Assembly: GCA_045592865.1 (NCBI GenBank)
Contig: JAZNVP010000045.1
Coordinates: 1 to 14,244 of the forward strand
DNA length: 14,244 bases
Direction of reading: 5' to 3'
DNA from: RGIG9114 sp045592865
GTDB taxonomy: Bacteria; Bacillota; Clostridia; Oscillospirales; JAGBHD01
Shown here in pieces: positions 1 to 6,576 of the stretch. Below the pieces are notes generated by a model. The model saw only the letters and a list, made by a program, of their open reading frames with translations, did not search any database and was not told the origin of the DNA. Position 1 is the stretch's first letter. Every line of letters starts with the position of its first letter. The position numbers and the translations under genes were made by a program.

Positions 1-1
1 C

Positions 2-1318
2 CTCAATGCAAAGCATCACGAAAGAGAAGCAGAGATAGTAGCACAAGCAGGTAAAAAAGGCGCGGTTACCATTGCCACCAATATGGCGGGTCGTGGAACC
101 GACATTATGCTTGGCGGTAACTCTGAATATATGGCTAAGGCGCAGATGCGAAAATTAGGCTATGAAGAGGAAATGATAGTTGAATCAACGGGTCATGCAG
201 ACACCGATAACGAGGCTATTATTGAGGCAAGAAAGACCTTTAACGAGCTTAATGAAAAATATAAGAATGAGATAAAGGCAGAGGCAGATGCCGTCAGAGA
301 AGCGGGTGGACTTTGTATTCTCGGCACCGAGAGACACGAGTCAAGGCGAATTGACAATCAGCTTCGTGACCGTGCGGGACGACAGGGAGATCCCGGTGAG
401 AGCCGTTTCTATCTCTCGCTTGACGATGACCTTATGCGTCTTTTCGGCGGAGAGAGAATAACAAACGTTATGACCGCTCTTAACACCCCTGAGGATATGC
501 CGATTGAAAATAAGGTTCTCACAAGCACTATAGAGAGTGCTCAGAGAAAGATAGAGGGCAGAAACTTCAGTATTAGAAAATCTGTTCTGCAGTATGACGA
601 CGTTATGAGCGGACAGAGAGAAATTATCTATAAACAGCGTTCGCAGGTGCTCGACGGAGAGGATATCAAAGAGAGCATTCAGAAGATGATAAGCGAATAC
701 GTTGCTTCGACCGTTTCTTTGTTCCTTGCAGACAGCGAGGTCCACGATAACTGGAACCTTGCAGGGCTTAAAGACAACCTTATGGGATTTTTGACTAAGC
801 CCGATGATTTTGTTTTCACTCCCGAAGAACTCGGAAGAACCTCTGTTGAGGAGATAACCGAGCTTCTGGTGGATCGTGCGATGGCGATTTATAACGAAAG
901 AGAAGCCGCACTCGGTGAAGAGAGAATGAGGGAACTCGAGAGGGTTATGCTTCTTATGGCGGTTGACCGTCATTGGATGAACCATATCGACGCGATGGAT
1001 GAGCTCAGAAGAGGTATTAACCTCAGAGCTTACGGACAGAAAGACCCCGTTGTTGAATACCGTCTTGAAGGCTTTGATATGTTCGATGAGATGGTCGCAA
1101 GTATCAGAGAAGATACCGTTAAGATGGTTCTCACCTACAGATTAAGAGAAGAAGAGACTCTCGAGAGGAAACAGGTCGCAAAAGAAACGGGAACCTCGCT
1201 CGGCGGCGACCGTTCTGTTAAGAAGATGCCTGTTAAAAAAGAAAAGGTTGGAAGAAATGACCTTTGTCCTTGCGGCAGTGGGCTCAAATATAAAAAGTGC
1301 TGCGGTAAAGGCGAATAA
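2..1318 (+). CDS. secA: Preprotein translocase ATPase SecA, C-terminal part (5' end outside the window)
   Basis: SecA is the cytosolic/membrane-peripheral ATPase motor that pushes preproteins through the SecYEG channel. About 438 codons are visible. The frame is open from base 2, so the gene starts upstream; the ATG at 83 is internal (MAGRGTDI). Visible in order: the NMAGRGTDIMLGGN motif of the second nucleotide-binding fold; helicase motif VI (RRIDNQLRDRAGRQGDPG, about 350-400 bp); the SRFYLSLDDDLMRLFGG segment; the helical scaffold with DRHWMNHIDAMDELRRGINL (about 965-1025 bp); and a C-terminal SEC-C zinc motif CxCx8CC (CPCGSGLKYKKCC) that in the family binds Zn, SecB and ribosomes. Motif VI reads QLRDR where the family normally has QLRGR (see findings). 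Gene identity is certain; the length of the missing N-terminal half cannot be seen. valS follows after 33 bases with no terminator between, so the two may be co-transcribed. Confidence 0.97.
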   Translation, partial: LNAKHHEREAEIVAQAGKKGAVTIATNMAGRGTDIMLGGNSEYMAKAQMRKLGYEEEMIVESTGHADTDNEAIIEARKTFNELNEKYKNEIKAEADAVREAGGLCILGTERHESRRIDNQLRDRAGRQGDPGESRFYLSLDDDLMRLFGGERITNVMTALNTPEDMPIENKVLTSTIESAQRKIEGRNFSIRKSVLQYDDVMSGQREIIYKQRSQVLDGEDIKESIQKMISEYVASTVSLFLADSEVHDNWNLAGLKDNLMGFLTKPDDFVFTPEELGRTSVEEITELLVDRAMAIYNEREAALGEERMRELERVMLLMAVDRHWMNHIDAMDELRRGINLRAYGQKDPVVEYRLEGFDMFDEMVASIREDTVKMVLTYRLREEETLERKQVAKETGTSLGGDRSVKKMPVKKEKVGRNDLCPCGSGLKYKKCCGKGE

Positions 1319-1351
1319 AGGTGTTCCCTTAGGAAAGGATATGTATTTTTT

Positions 1352-3964
1352 ATGAGAAAACAGCTTGAAAAGGTTTATAACCCGAGTGAAGTTGAGGATA
1401 AGCTATACAAAAATTGGATGGAGAACGGCTATTTCAGAGCCGAGGTCGATCCCAATAAAACCCCTTACACTATAGTTATGCCGCCCCCGAACATTACGGG
1501 TCAGCTTCATATGGGCCATGCCCTTGATAACACCCTTCAGGATGCAATAATCAGATATAAAAGAATGCAGGGATTTAGCGCACTCTGGCTTCCCGGAACC
1601 GATCACGCTTCGATAGCAACCGAGGCAAAGATCGTTGAGCAGATGAAAAAAGAGGGTGTTACCAAAGAGGATCTCGGAAGAGACGGATTTTTGGAAAGGG
1701 CTTGGAAATGGAAGGAGCAATACGGCGGAAGAATTATCGAACAGCTTAAAAAACTGGGTTCTTCCTGCGATTTTTCGCGTGAGAGATTTACTCTCGACGA
1801 GGGTTGCTCGAATGCAGTTAACGAGGTTTTTGTAAAGCTTTATAAAAAGGGACTTATATACCGCGGCGAGAAGATGATAAACTGGTGCCCTTACTGTGAG
1901 ACCACTATTTCGGACGCCGAGGTTGAATATGAGGAGAAGGAAGGCTTCTTCTGGCACATAAAATATCCCATTAAGGATAGTGATAAATACCTCGAACTTG
2001 CAACGACCCGTCCCGAAACACTCCTCGGTGATACGGCGGTTGCTGTCAACCCTAATGATGAGAGATATAAGCACTTAGTTGGAAAGACCCTTATTCTTCC
2101 CTTGGTTGAAAGAGAGATCCCGATAATTGCGGACGACTACGTTGAAACCGATTTCGGAACGGGTGTTGTTAAGATAACACCTGCACATGATCCTAATGAC
2201 TATGAGGTTGGAAAGAGACATTCGCTTCCGATAATCGACGTGTTTACCAAGAACGCCGTTATCAATGAAAAGGGCGGAAAATACTGCGGTATGACGAGAT
2301 ACGAGGCAAGAAAGGCAATCGTTAAAGACCTTGAGGAAGCAGGATATCTCGTTGAAGCCGAGAACTATACACATAACGTTGGCTCTTGCTACCGTTGTCA
2401 TAACGAGGTTGAACCTCGTCTTTCGGCGCAGTGGTTCGTTAGCATGAAAGAACTCGCGGCTCCTGCGATAGAGGCGGTTAAAAAGGGAGAAACCAAGTTT
2501 GTTCCCGAGCGCTTTGATAAGATATATTTTCACTGGATGGAAAACATCAAAGACTGGTGTATTTCAAGGCAGCTTTGGTGGGGACACAGAATTCCTGCAT
2601 ACTATTGCGAATGCGGAGAGGTTATCGTTTCCAAGGATGAGGTTCATTCCTGTCCTGTTTGCAACAGCAAAAACATAGAAAGAGACCCCGACACGCTTGA
2701 TACCTGGTTCTCTTCGGCGCTATGGCCCTTCTCAACACTCGGTTGGCCCGAAAACACCGAAGACCTCAAATATTTCTATCCCACCAACACGCTCGTTACC
2801 GGATATGATATAATCTTCTTCTGGGTTGCAAGAATGATATTCTCCGCAACCGAGCATATGGGCAAGGTTCCTTTCGATACCGTCCTTATCCACGGACTTG
2901 TTCGCGATGAACTCGGAAGAAAGATGTCGAAATCTTTGGGTAACGGAATTGATCCTCTTGAGGTTATCGAGAACTACGGTGCAGATGCGTTAAGGCTTAC
3001 ACTTGCAACAGGAAACAGCCCCGGAAACGATATGCGTTTCTCGGACAAGAAGGTTATAGCAAGTCGTAATTTTGCCAATAAGCTTTGGAATGCGGCAAGA
3101 TTTATTCTTATGAATCTGCCCGACGAAAAGATATCGGGACTTCCCGAAAATCTTACCACCGAGGATAAGTGGGTGCTCACCAAACTTCAGAATCTTATCA
3201 GTGAGGTTACCTATAACCTCGATAAGTTCGAACTCGGTATAGCAGTTCAGAAGCTTTACGATTTTATTTGGGATATCCTTTGCGACTGGTATATCGAACT
3301 TGCAAAGCCGAGACTTAACTCCGGCGACGGTAAGGAAAAGGACGTTTGCAAGGTTCTTGTTTACGTTTTCGATAAGACCTTAAAACTCCTTCATCCCTTT
3401 ATGCCGTTCATAACCGACGAGATCTGGCAAGCGCTTGAAACGGGAGAAAAGGACAGTATTATGGTTTCCCAGTGGCCGCAGGTTGACGAAAGTCTTTCCT
3501 TCCCCGAGGAAGAGGAGAATTTCGAGAGAATCGTTAAGGCTATCGGAAGCATTCGTCTCCAGCGCAGTGAGAGAAACGTTCCGCCCTCTAAAAAGGTTAA
3601 GATCTATATCAAGACTGAGCATAAGGATGTGTTCTCGGCTGCAGAGCCCTTCTTTATAAAACTCGCTTCGGCATCTGAAATAGAACTCACAGACAGTGAT
3701 ATTGACGGTGCGATAACCGTTATAACCCCCGATGCGAAGATATTTATTCCTCAGGACGAGCTTATCGATAAGGAAAAGGAAAGAGAACGTCTCCTTAAGG
3801 AAATAGAACATTGGAAGAAAGAGGTTCAGTTTATTTCGGGCAAACTTTCAAACGAGAAGTTTACCTCTAAGGCGCCTTTACAGATAGTTGAAGCAGAACG
3901 CGAAAAACTGAAGAAGGCAGAAACGATGCTCGCTGAATCGGAAGAGAGTTATAAAAAACTTTAA
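1352..3964 (+). CDS. valS: Valyl-tRNA synthetase
   Basis: This cytosolic class Ia aminoacyl-tRNA synthetase charges tRNA-Val. At 870 residues it is the usual bacterial length. Visible parts: the HIGH-type motif HMGH at residues 53-56 within PPPNITGQLHMGHAL; Cys pairs (CPYC at 179-182, later CYRC and CECG...CPVC) typical of zinc-binding ValRS forms; the editing (CP1) domain with TTRPETLLGDTAVAVNP; the KMSKS loop at 524-528; an anticodon-binding helical domain; and a C-terminal coiled coil rich in Lys/Glu (last ~65 residues), which in ValRS contacts the tRNA. The start is ATG 1352, preceded by AGGAAAGGA at 1331-1339, a rather long 12-13 base spacing. An ATG at 1341 in another frame stops after four codons. 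No T-box leader fits in the 33-base gap after secA, although T-boxes commonly control valS in Firmicutes. Transcription ends at the hairpin at 3997-4028. Confidence 0.98.
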   Translation: MRKQLEKVYNPSEVEDKLYKNWMENGYFRAEVDPNKTPYTIVMPPPNITGQLHMGHALDNTLQDAIIRYKRMQGFSALWLPGTDHASIATEAKIVEQMKKEGVTKEDLGRDGFLERAWKWKEQYGGRIIEQLKKLGSSCDFSRERFTLDEGCSNAVNEVFVKLYKKGLIYRGEKMINWCPYCETTISDAEVEYEEKEGFFWHIKYPIKDSDKYLELATTRPETLLGDTAVAVNPNDERYKHLVGKTLILPLVEREIPIIADDYVETDFGTGVVKITPAHDPNDYEVGKRHSLPIIDVFTKNAVINEKGGKYCGMTRYEARKAIVKDLEEAGYLVEAENYTHNVGSCYRCHNEVEPRLSAQWFVSMKELAAPAIEAVKKGETKFVPERFDKIYFHWMENIKDWCISRQLWWGHRIPAYYCECGEVIVSKDEVHSCPVCNSKNIERDPDTLDTWFSSALWPFSTLGWPENTEDLKYFYPTNTLVTGYDIIFFWVARMIFSATEHMGKVPFDTVLIHGLVRDELGRKMSKSLGNGIDPLEVIENYGADALRLTLATGNSPGNDMRFSDKKVIASRNFANKLWNAARFILMNLPDEKISGLPENLTTEDKWVLTKLQNLISEVTYNLDKFELGIAVQKLYDFIWDILCDWYIELAKPRLNSGDGKEKDVCKVLVYVFDKTLKLLHPFMPFITDEIWQALETGEKDSIMVSQWPQVDESLSFPEEEENFERIVKAIGSIRLQRSERNVPPSKKVKIYIKTEHKDVFSAAEPFFIKLASASEIELTDSDIDGAITVITPDAKIFIPQDELIDKEKERERLLKEIEHWKKEVQFISGKLSNEKFTSKAPLQIVEAEREKLKKAETMLAESEESYKKL

Positions 3965-3996
3965 AACGCCTTCCTGTTTCGACAAATTAAATAAAG

Positions 3997-4028
3997 AAAA
4001 TCCGCTATTATAATATAGCGGATTTTTT
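3997..4028 (+). terminator. Intrinsic terminator after valS
   Basis: A 12-bp perfect inverted repeat, AAAATCCGCTAT (3997-4008) and ATAGCGGATTTT (4015-4026), with a 6-base loop, runs into a T tract (TTTTTT then ATTTTT). It lies 32 bases after the valS stop and 30 bases before spoIIAA, so it should end the secA-valS transcript. The loop sequence is exactly TATAAT, which might double as a -10 box for the next operon (see findings). Confidence 0.9.
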
Positions 4029-4058
4029 ATTTTTCAGAGTATATCAGGAGTGAGAAAA

Positions 4059-4370
4059 ATGGTGGAACTAAAATTCAGGGAAGAGGATAGCACTTTACTT
4101 GCAATTCTCGACGGAGAGATAGATCATCACACGGCACAAAATTTGAGGGAGCGCATAGATGAAGCGATAATCGTGTTTAAGCCTAAAAACACAGTGCTTG
4201 ATTTTTCGGGGATAACCTTTATGGACAGTTCGGGAGTGGGACTTGTTATGGGCCGCTATAAAACGGCGAGGATAAACGGCGGCAAAACCTTCGTTAAGGT
4301 GAGCGAGGGAAGAATAAAAAAGATACTCGAACTCTCGGGGCTTAAAGCCTTGGTTGAGTTTATTTCTTAA
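4059..4370 (+). CDS. spoIIAA: Anti-sigma F factor antagonist (STAS domain) SpoIIAA
   Basis: Small cytosolic STAS-domain protein. In the known B. subtilis circuit, unphosphorylated SpoIIAA binds SpoIIAB and frees sigma F in the forespore; SpoIIAB phosphorylates it on a conserved Ser, and SpoIIE reverses this. The start is set at ATG 4059 (103 residues), because AGGAG at 4046-4050 sits 8 bases upstream. The alternative GTG at 4050 would overlap that ribosome binding site. The GELDHHTA-like segment GEIDHHTA is at residues 19-26. The phospho-acceptor motif FMDSSGVG follows, with the acceptor predicted as Ser57 by alignment with B. subtilis Ser58. The next segment, GRYK, is also typical of SpoIIAA rather than RsbV. 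It is first gene of the spoIIA operon; the spoIIAB start is 19 bases downstream. Confidence 0.95.
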   Translation: MVELKFREEDSTLLAILDGEIDHHTAQNLRERIDEAIIVFKPKNTVLDFSGITFMDSSGVGLVMGRYKTARINGGKTFVKVSEGRIKKILELSGLKALVEFIS

Positions 4371-4389
4371 AAGAAAGGAATTTTTATAA

Positions 4390-4818
4390 ATGAAGAGCAT
4401 TAATGAATTCAAAATGACCTTTGATAGCAGGTCGGTAAACGAATCTTTTGCGAGGGTGGCAGTTTCTGCCTTTCTCTCTGCTTACGATCCGACTGTTGAA
4501 GAAATTCAGGACGTTAAGACCGCAATAAGCGAGGCGGTAACCAACTGCATTGTTCACGGATATCCCGAGGGCATTGGAAAGATATACATAAACGTTAAGA
4601 TGTTTGAAGATGGACTTGCCAAGATATATATTAAGGATAAAGGAAAGGGAATCGAAGACGTGGAAAAGGCACTCGAACCGCTTTTTACTACCGGCGGAAG
4701 TGAGAGAAGCGGACTCGGCTTTACGGTTATGCAGAGCTTTTGCGATAAGATAAAGGTGAGATCGGTGGTTGGCAGGGGGACAACCGTTATTCTGACAAAG
4801 AAATTTCATCTGCGTTAG
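4390..4818 (+). CDS. spoIIAB: Anti-sigma F factor / serine kinase SpoIIAB
   Basis: GHKL-fold ATP-binding protein. In the forespore circuit it holds sigma F inactive and phosphorylates SpoIIAA. It has 142 residues, the usual family length. Visible motifs: N box E48-AVT-N52 followed by IVHGYPEG; G1 box DKGKGI at 83-88; and a G2 region with FTTGGSERSGLGFTVM around 99-114 (ATP lid and GLG). The ATG at 4390 is preceded by AAGGA at 4375-4379 with a 10-base spacing. The stop is TAG (4816-4818); one codon (ATA) and then the sigF ATG follow in the very same reading frame. The neighbours spoIIAA and sigF make the spoIIAB assignment, rather than rsbW, secure. Confidence 0.96.
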   Translation: MKSINEFKMTFDSRSVNESFARVAVSAFLSAYDPTVEEIQDVKTAISEAVTNCIVHGYPEGIGKIYINVKMFEDGLAKIYIKDKGKGIEDVEKALEPLFTTGGSERSGLGFTVMQSFCDKIKVRSVVGRGTTVILTKKFHLR

Positions 4819-4821
4819 ATA

Positions 4822-5502
4822 ATGACGGTAGCCGAAAAACTCTCGCGCAACGAAATTGTTGAGAACAATATAGGTCTTGTTCATTCGTTAGCTGTGAGGT
4901 TTAAGGGCAGAGGGGTTGAATACGACGATCTTTTTCAGGCGGGTTGCGTTGGACTTTTGCGCGCCGCCGAGGGCTTTGATGAAACGCGAGGACTTAAGTT
5001 TTCCACCTATGCCGTTCCGGTGATATTAGGTGAAATAAAACGAATATTCAGAGACACGGGTCCTATTAAGGTGTCGAGAAGTTTAAAGGAACAGGCATTA
5101 AAGGCTTCGCGTGTTCGCGAGGACTTTATAAAAAAAGAAGGCTATGACCCGCCCGTTTCTTATATAGCCGAAAAGCTATCTGTAACACCTGCCGAGGCTT
5201 CGGAAGCGCTGCTTGCATCCCTCCCGCCGATATCTCTTACAAGGGAGAGTGACGACGACCAAAGCAGCGGCGGATATATCGATCTTCCTTGCCCGTCTCA
5301 CGAAGAGAAAATAGGCGAGAGGCTTTCTCTCTCAAGGGCATTGGAAAATCTTACCGAAGAGGATAAAAAACTTGTTCTTTTGCGGTTTTACAGGTCGCTC
5401 ACGCAGTCCGACACCGCGAAGATTTTGGGAATAACTCAGGTGCAGGTGAGCAGGAGAGAAGCGAAAATAATCAAGCAGTTAAGGGAAAACATGACAAAAT
5501 AA
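4822..5502 (+). CDS. sigF: RNA polymerase sporulation sigma factor sigma F
   Basis: Sigma-70-family factor that directs early forespore transcription; position after spoIIAA-spoIIAB separates it from sigma G and sigma B. It has 226 residues. Region 2 runs about 15-80, with the core-binding/-10 segment YDDLFQAGCVGLLRAAEGFD and FSTYAVPVILGEIKRIFRD. The GPIKVSRSLKE segment (80-90) leads into region 3. Region 4 has the -35-binding helix-turn-helix SLTQSDTAKILGITQVQVSRRE at about 192-213. It is some 25-30 residues shorter at the N-terminus than B. subtilis SigF, because it lacks the helix before the NxGLV segment. A longer start is impossible: an in-frame TAG (spoIIAB stop) lies one codon upstream. 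There is no clear Shine-Dalgarno sequence before the ATG, so translation probably depends on termination at spoIIAB. It ends at the terminator at 5501-5530. Confidence 0.94.
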   Translation: MTVAEKLSRNEIVENNIGLVHSLAVRFKGRGVEYDDLFQAGCVGLLRAAEGFDETRGLKFSTYAVPVILGEIKRIFRDTGPIKVSRSLKEQALKASRVREDFIKKEGYDPPVSYIAEKLSVTPAEASEALLASLPPISLTRESDDDQSSGGYIDLPCPSHEEKIGERLSLSRALENLTEEDKKLVLLRFYRSLTQSDTAKILGITQVQVSRREAKIIKQLRENMTK

Positions 5503-5530
5503 AACCGCAGAAATTTTTCTGCGGTTTTTT
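5501..5530. terminator. Bidirectional terminator between sigF and pfkA
   Basis: AAAACCGCAGAAA (5501-5513) pairs with TTTCTGCGGTTTT (5516-5528), giving a GC-cored stem with A tracts on the left and T tracts on the right. It occupies nearly all of the 31-base gap between the convergent sigF (plus) and pfkA (minus) stops, overlaps the sigF TAA, and should work in both directions. Confidence 0.9.
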
Positions 5531-5533
5531 CCT

Positions 5534-6502
5534 TTAAAGTGATATTCTGTTTGCCATATCAAGAACTTCCTTGTCGATCGACTTTTTCATCTTCAAGGCT
5601 TCTTGGATATCAAGGTCAATTATTTTACCCGCTTTCTCAGCGATAACCCTATCGCCAATTCCTTTGGAGAGAAGATCAACTGCGTGCCAACCCATTCTTG
5701 TTGCGAGGACTCTATCCTCAACCGAGGGGGTGCCGCCTCTCTGAATGTGGCCGAGAACGGTTGCTCTTGTTTCAATTCCTGTTACCTTTTCGATATCTTT
5801 TGCCATTGCGTGAACGTCGGTAACGCCTTCGGAAACAACTATTATAAAGTGCTTCTTGCCGAGCTTCTGAGACTCATGAATTCTTGAGATAACGTCTTCG
5901 AAATCGTAAGGAATTTCGTTAACTACGATTGCGGTGGCACCGCAAGCAATTCCAACGTTGAGAGCAATATGACCTGCTCTTCTGCCCATAACCTCAACAA
6001 CACTGCATCTGTCGTGCGATTGAGATGTGTCGCGAAGTTTGTCGATATTATCCATAGCGGTGTTAAGTGCAGTGGAAAAGCCTATTGTTATATCAGAACA
6101 AGCAATATCGTTATCAATAGTTCCGGGAATTCCTATGCAGGGAATTCCTTTTTTACTGAGATCCGAAGCGCCTCTGAAGGAGCCGTCTCCACCGATAACA
6201 ACAACACCGTCAAGACCGATTCTAAGGCAAGAATTTTTTGCCTTTTCAACTCCCGCATCCTCTTTGAATTCAAGACATCTTGCAGAGTGAAGAACCGTTC
6301 CGCCGCGGTTGATTATATTTGAAACGCTAGTGTAATGCATTTCGGTAACATCGCCGTTTATAAGACCTGCGTAGCCTCTCTGGATAGCATAAACCTTAAG
6401 GCCCTTATCAAGACCTGCTCTGACAACAGCTCTTACTGCTGCATTCATGCCGGGCGCGTCGCCGCCGCTTGTTAATACACCGATTGTTTTGATCTCTTTC
6501 AT
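5534..6502 (-). CDS. pfkA: ATP-dependent 6-phosphofructokinase
   Basis: Cytosolic glycolytic enzyme: fructose-6-phosphate + ATP to fructose-1,6-bisphosphate. It has 322 residues, the usual bacterial PfkA length. The start is ATG at 6502-6500 (MKEIKTIGVL), 9 bases after AGGAGG (plus-strand CCTCCT at 6512-6517). The upstream in-frame ATG at 6529 sits at the predicted transcription start and is unlikely. Motifs: TSGGDAPGMNAA (11-22), GGDGS (104-108) and PGTIDND (126-132) with catalytic Asp130, then VMGRRAGHIA. Gly at the positions equivalent to E. coli 104 and 124 marks the ATP-using rather than the PPi-using type; contrast the second PFK at 10596. It lies downstream of the lipoprotein gene on the same strand but has its own strong promoter, so it is probably transcribed independently. 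Confidence 0.97.
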   Translation of the reverse strand: MKEIKTIGVLTSGGDAPGMNAAVRAVVRAGLDKGLKVYAIQRGYAGLINGDVTEMHYTSVSNIINRGGTVLHSARCLEFKEDAGVEKAKNSCLRIGLDGVVVIGGDGSFRGASDLSKKGIPCIGIPGTIDNDIACSDITIGFSTALNTAMDNIDKLRDTSQSHDRCSVVEVMGRRAGHIALNVGIACGATAIVVNEIPYDFEDVISRIHESQKLGKKHFIIVVSEGVTDVHAMAKDIEKVTGIETRATVLGHIQRGGTPSVEDRVLATRMGWHAVDLLSKGIGDRVIAEKAGKIIDLDIQEALKMKKSIDKEVLDMANRISL

Positions 6503-6534
6503 TTTGTGAATCCTCCTAGTCGTATACAAGGTTT

Positions 6535-6563
6535 ATTTTACTGTTTTTTGCAAAGATTGTCAA
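6535..6563 (-). promoter_or_regulatory. Sigma-A-type promoter of pfkA
   Basis: On the minus strand, TTGACA (6563-6558, perfect -35) is followed by a 17-base spacer and TAAAAT (6540-6535, 5 of 6 to TATAAT). The predicted start of transcription is near 6528, giving a leader of about 26 bases that carries the AGGAGG site. This is the best-matching promoter in the window and suits a highly expressed glycolytic gene. Confidence 0.85.
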
Positions 6564-6576
6564 TATAATATCAAGA

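Noticed and set aside
341..985. Open frame of 214 codons on the minus strand inside secA
   Set aside because: It lies wholly antisense to a certain SecA coding region and its product shows no recognisable motif. The same kind of antisense shadow recurs in valS (1403-2074, 2075-2533, 3380-3811), explained by codon bias.
1319..1351. T-box riboswitch before valS
   Set aside because: Only 33 bases lie between secA and valS, far too few for a T-box, and no specifier hairpin or terminator is present.
4050..4058. GTG 4050 as the start of spoIIAA
   Set aside because: The GTG overlaps the AGGAG that serves as ribosome binding site for ATG 4059, and the family N-terminus fits the later start.
6125..6147. 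Twice-repeated palindrome GGAATTCC in pfkA
   Set aside because: It encodes the two Gly-Ile-Pro stretches of GIPCIGIPGTIDND, a conserved part of the protein, so coding explains it.
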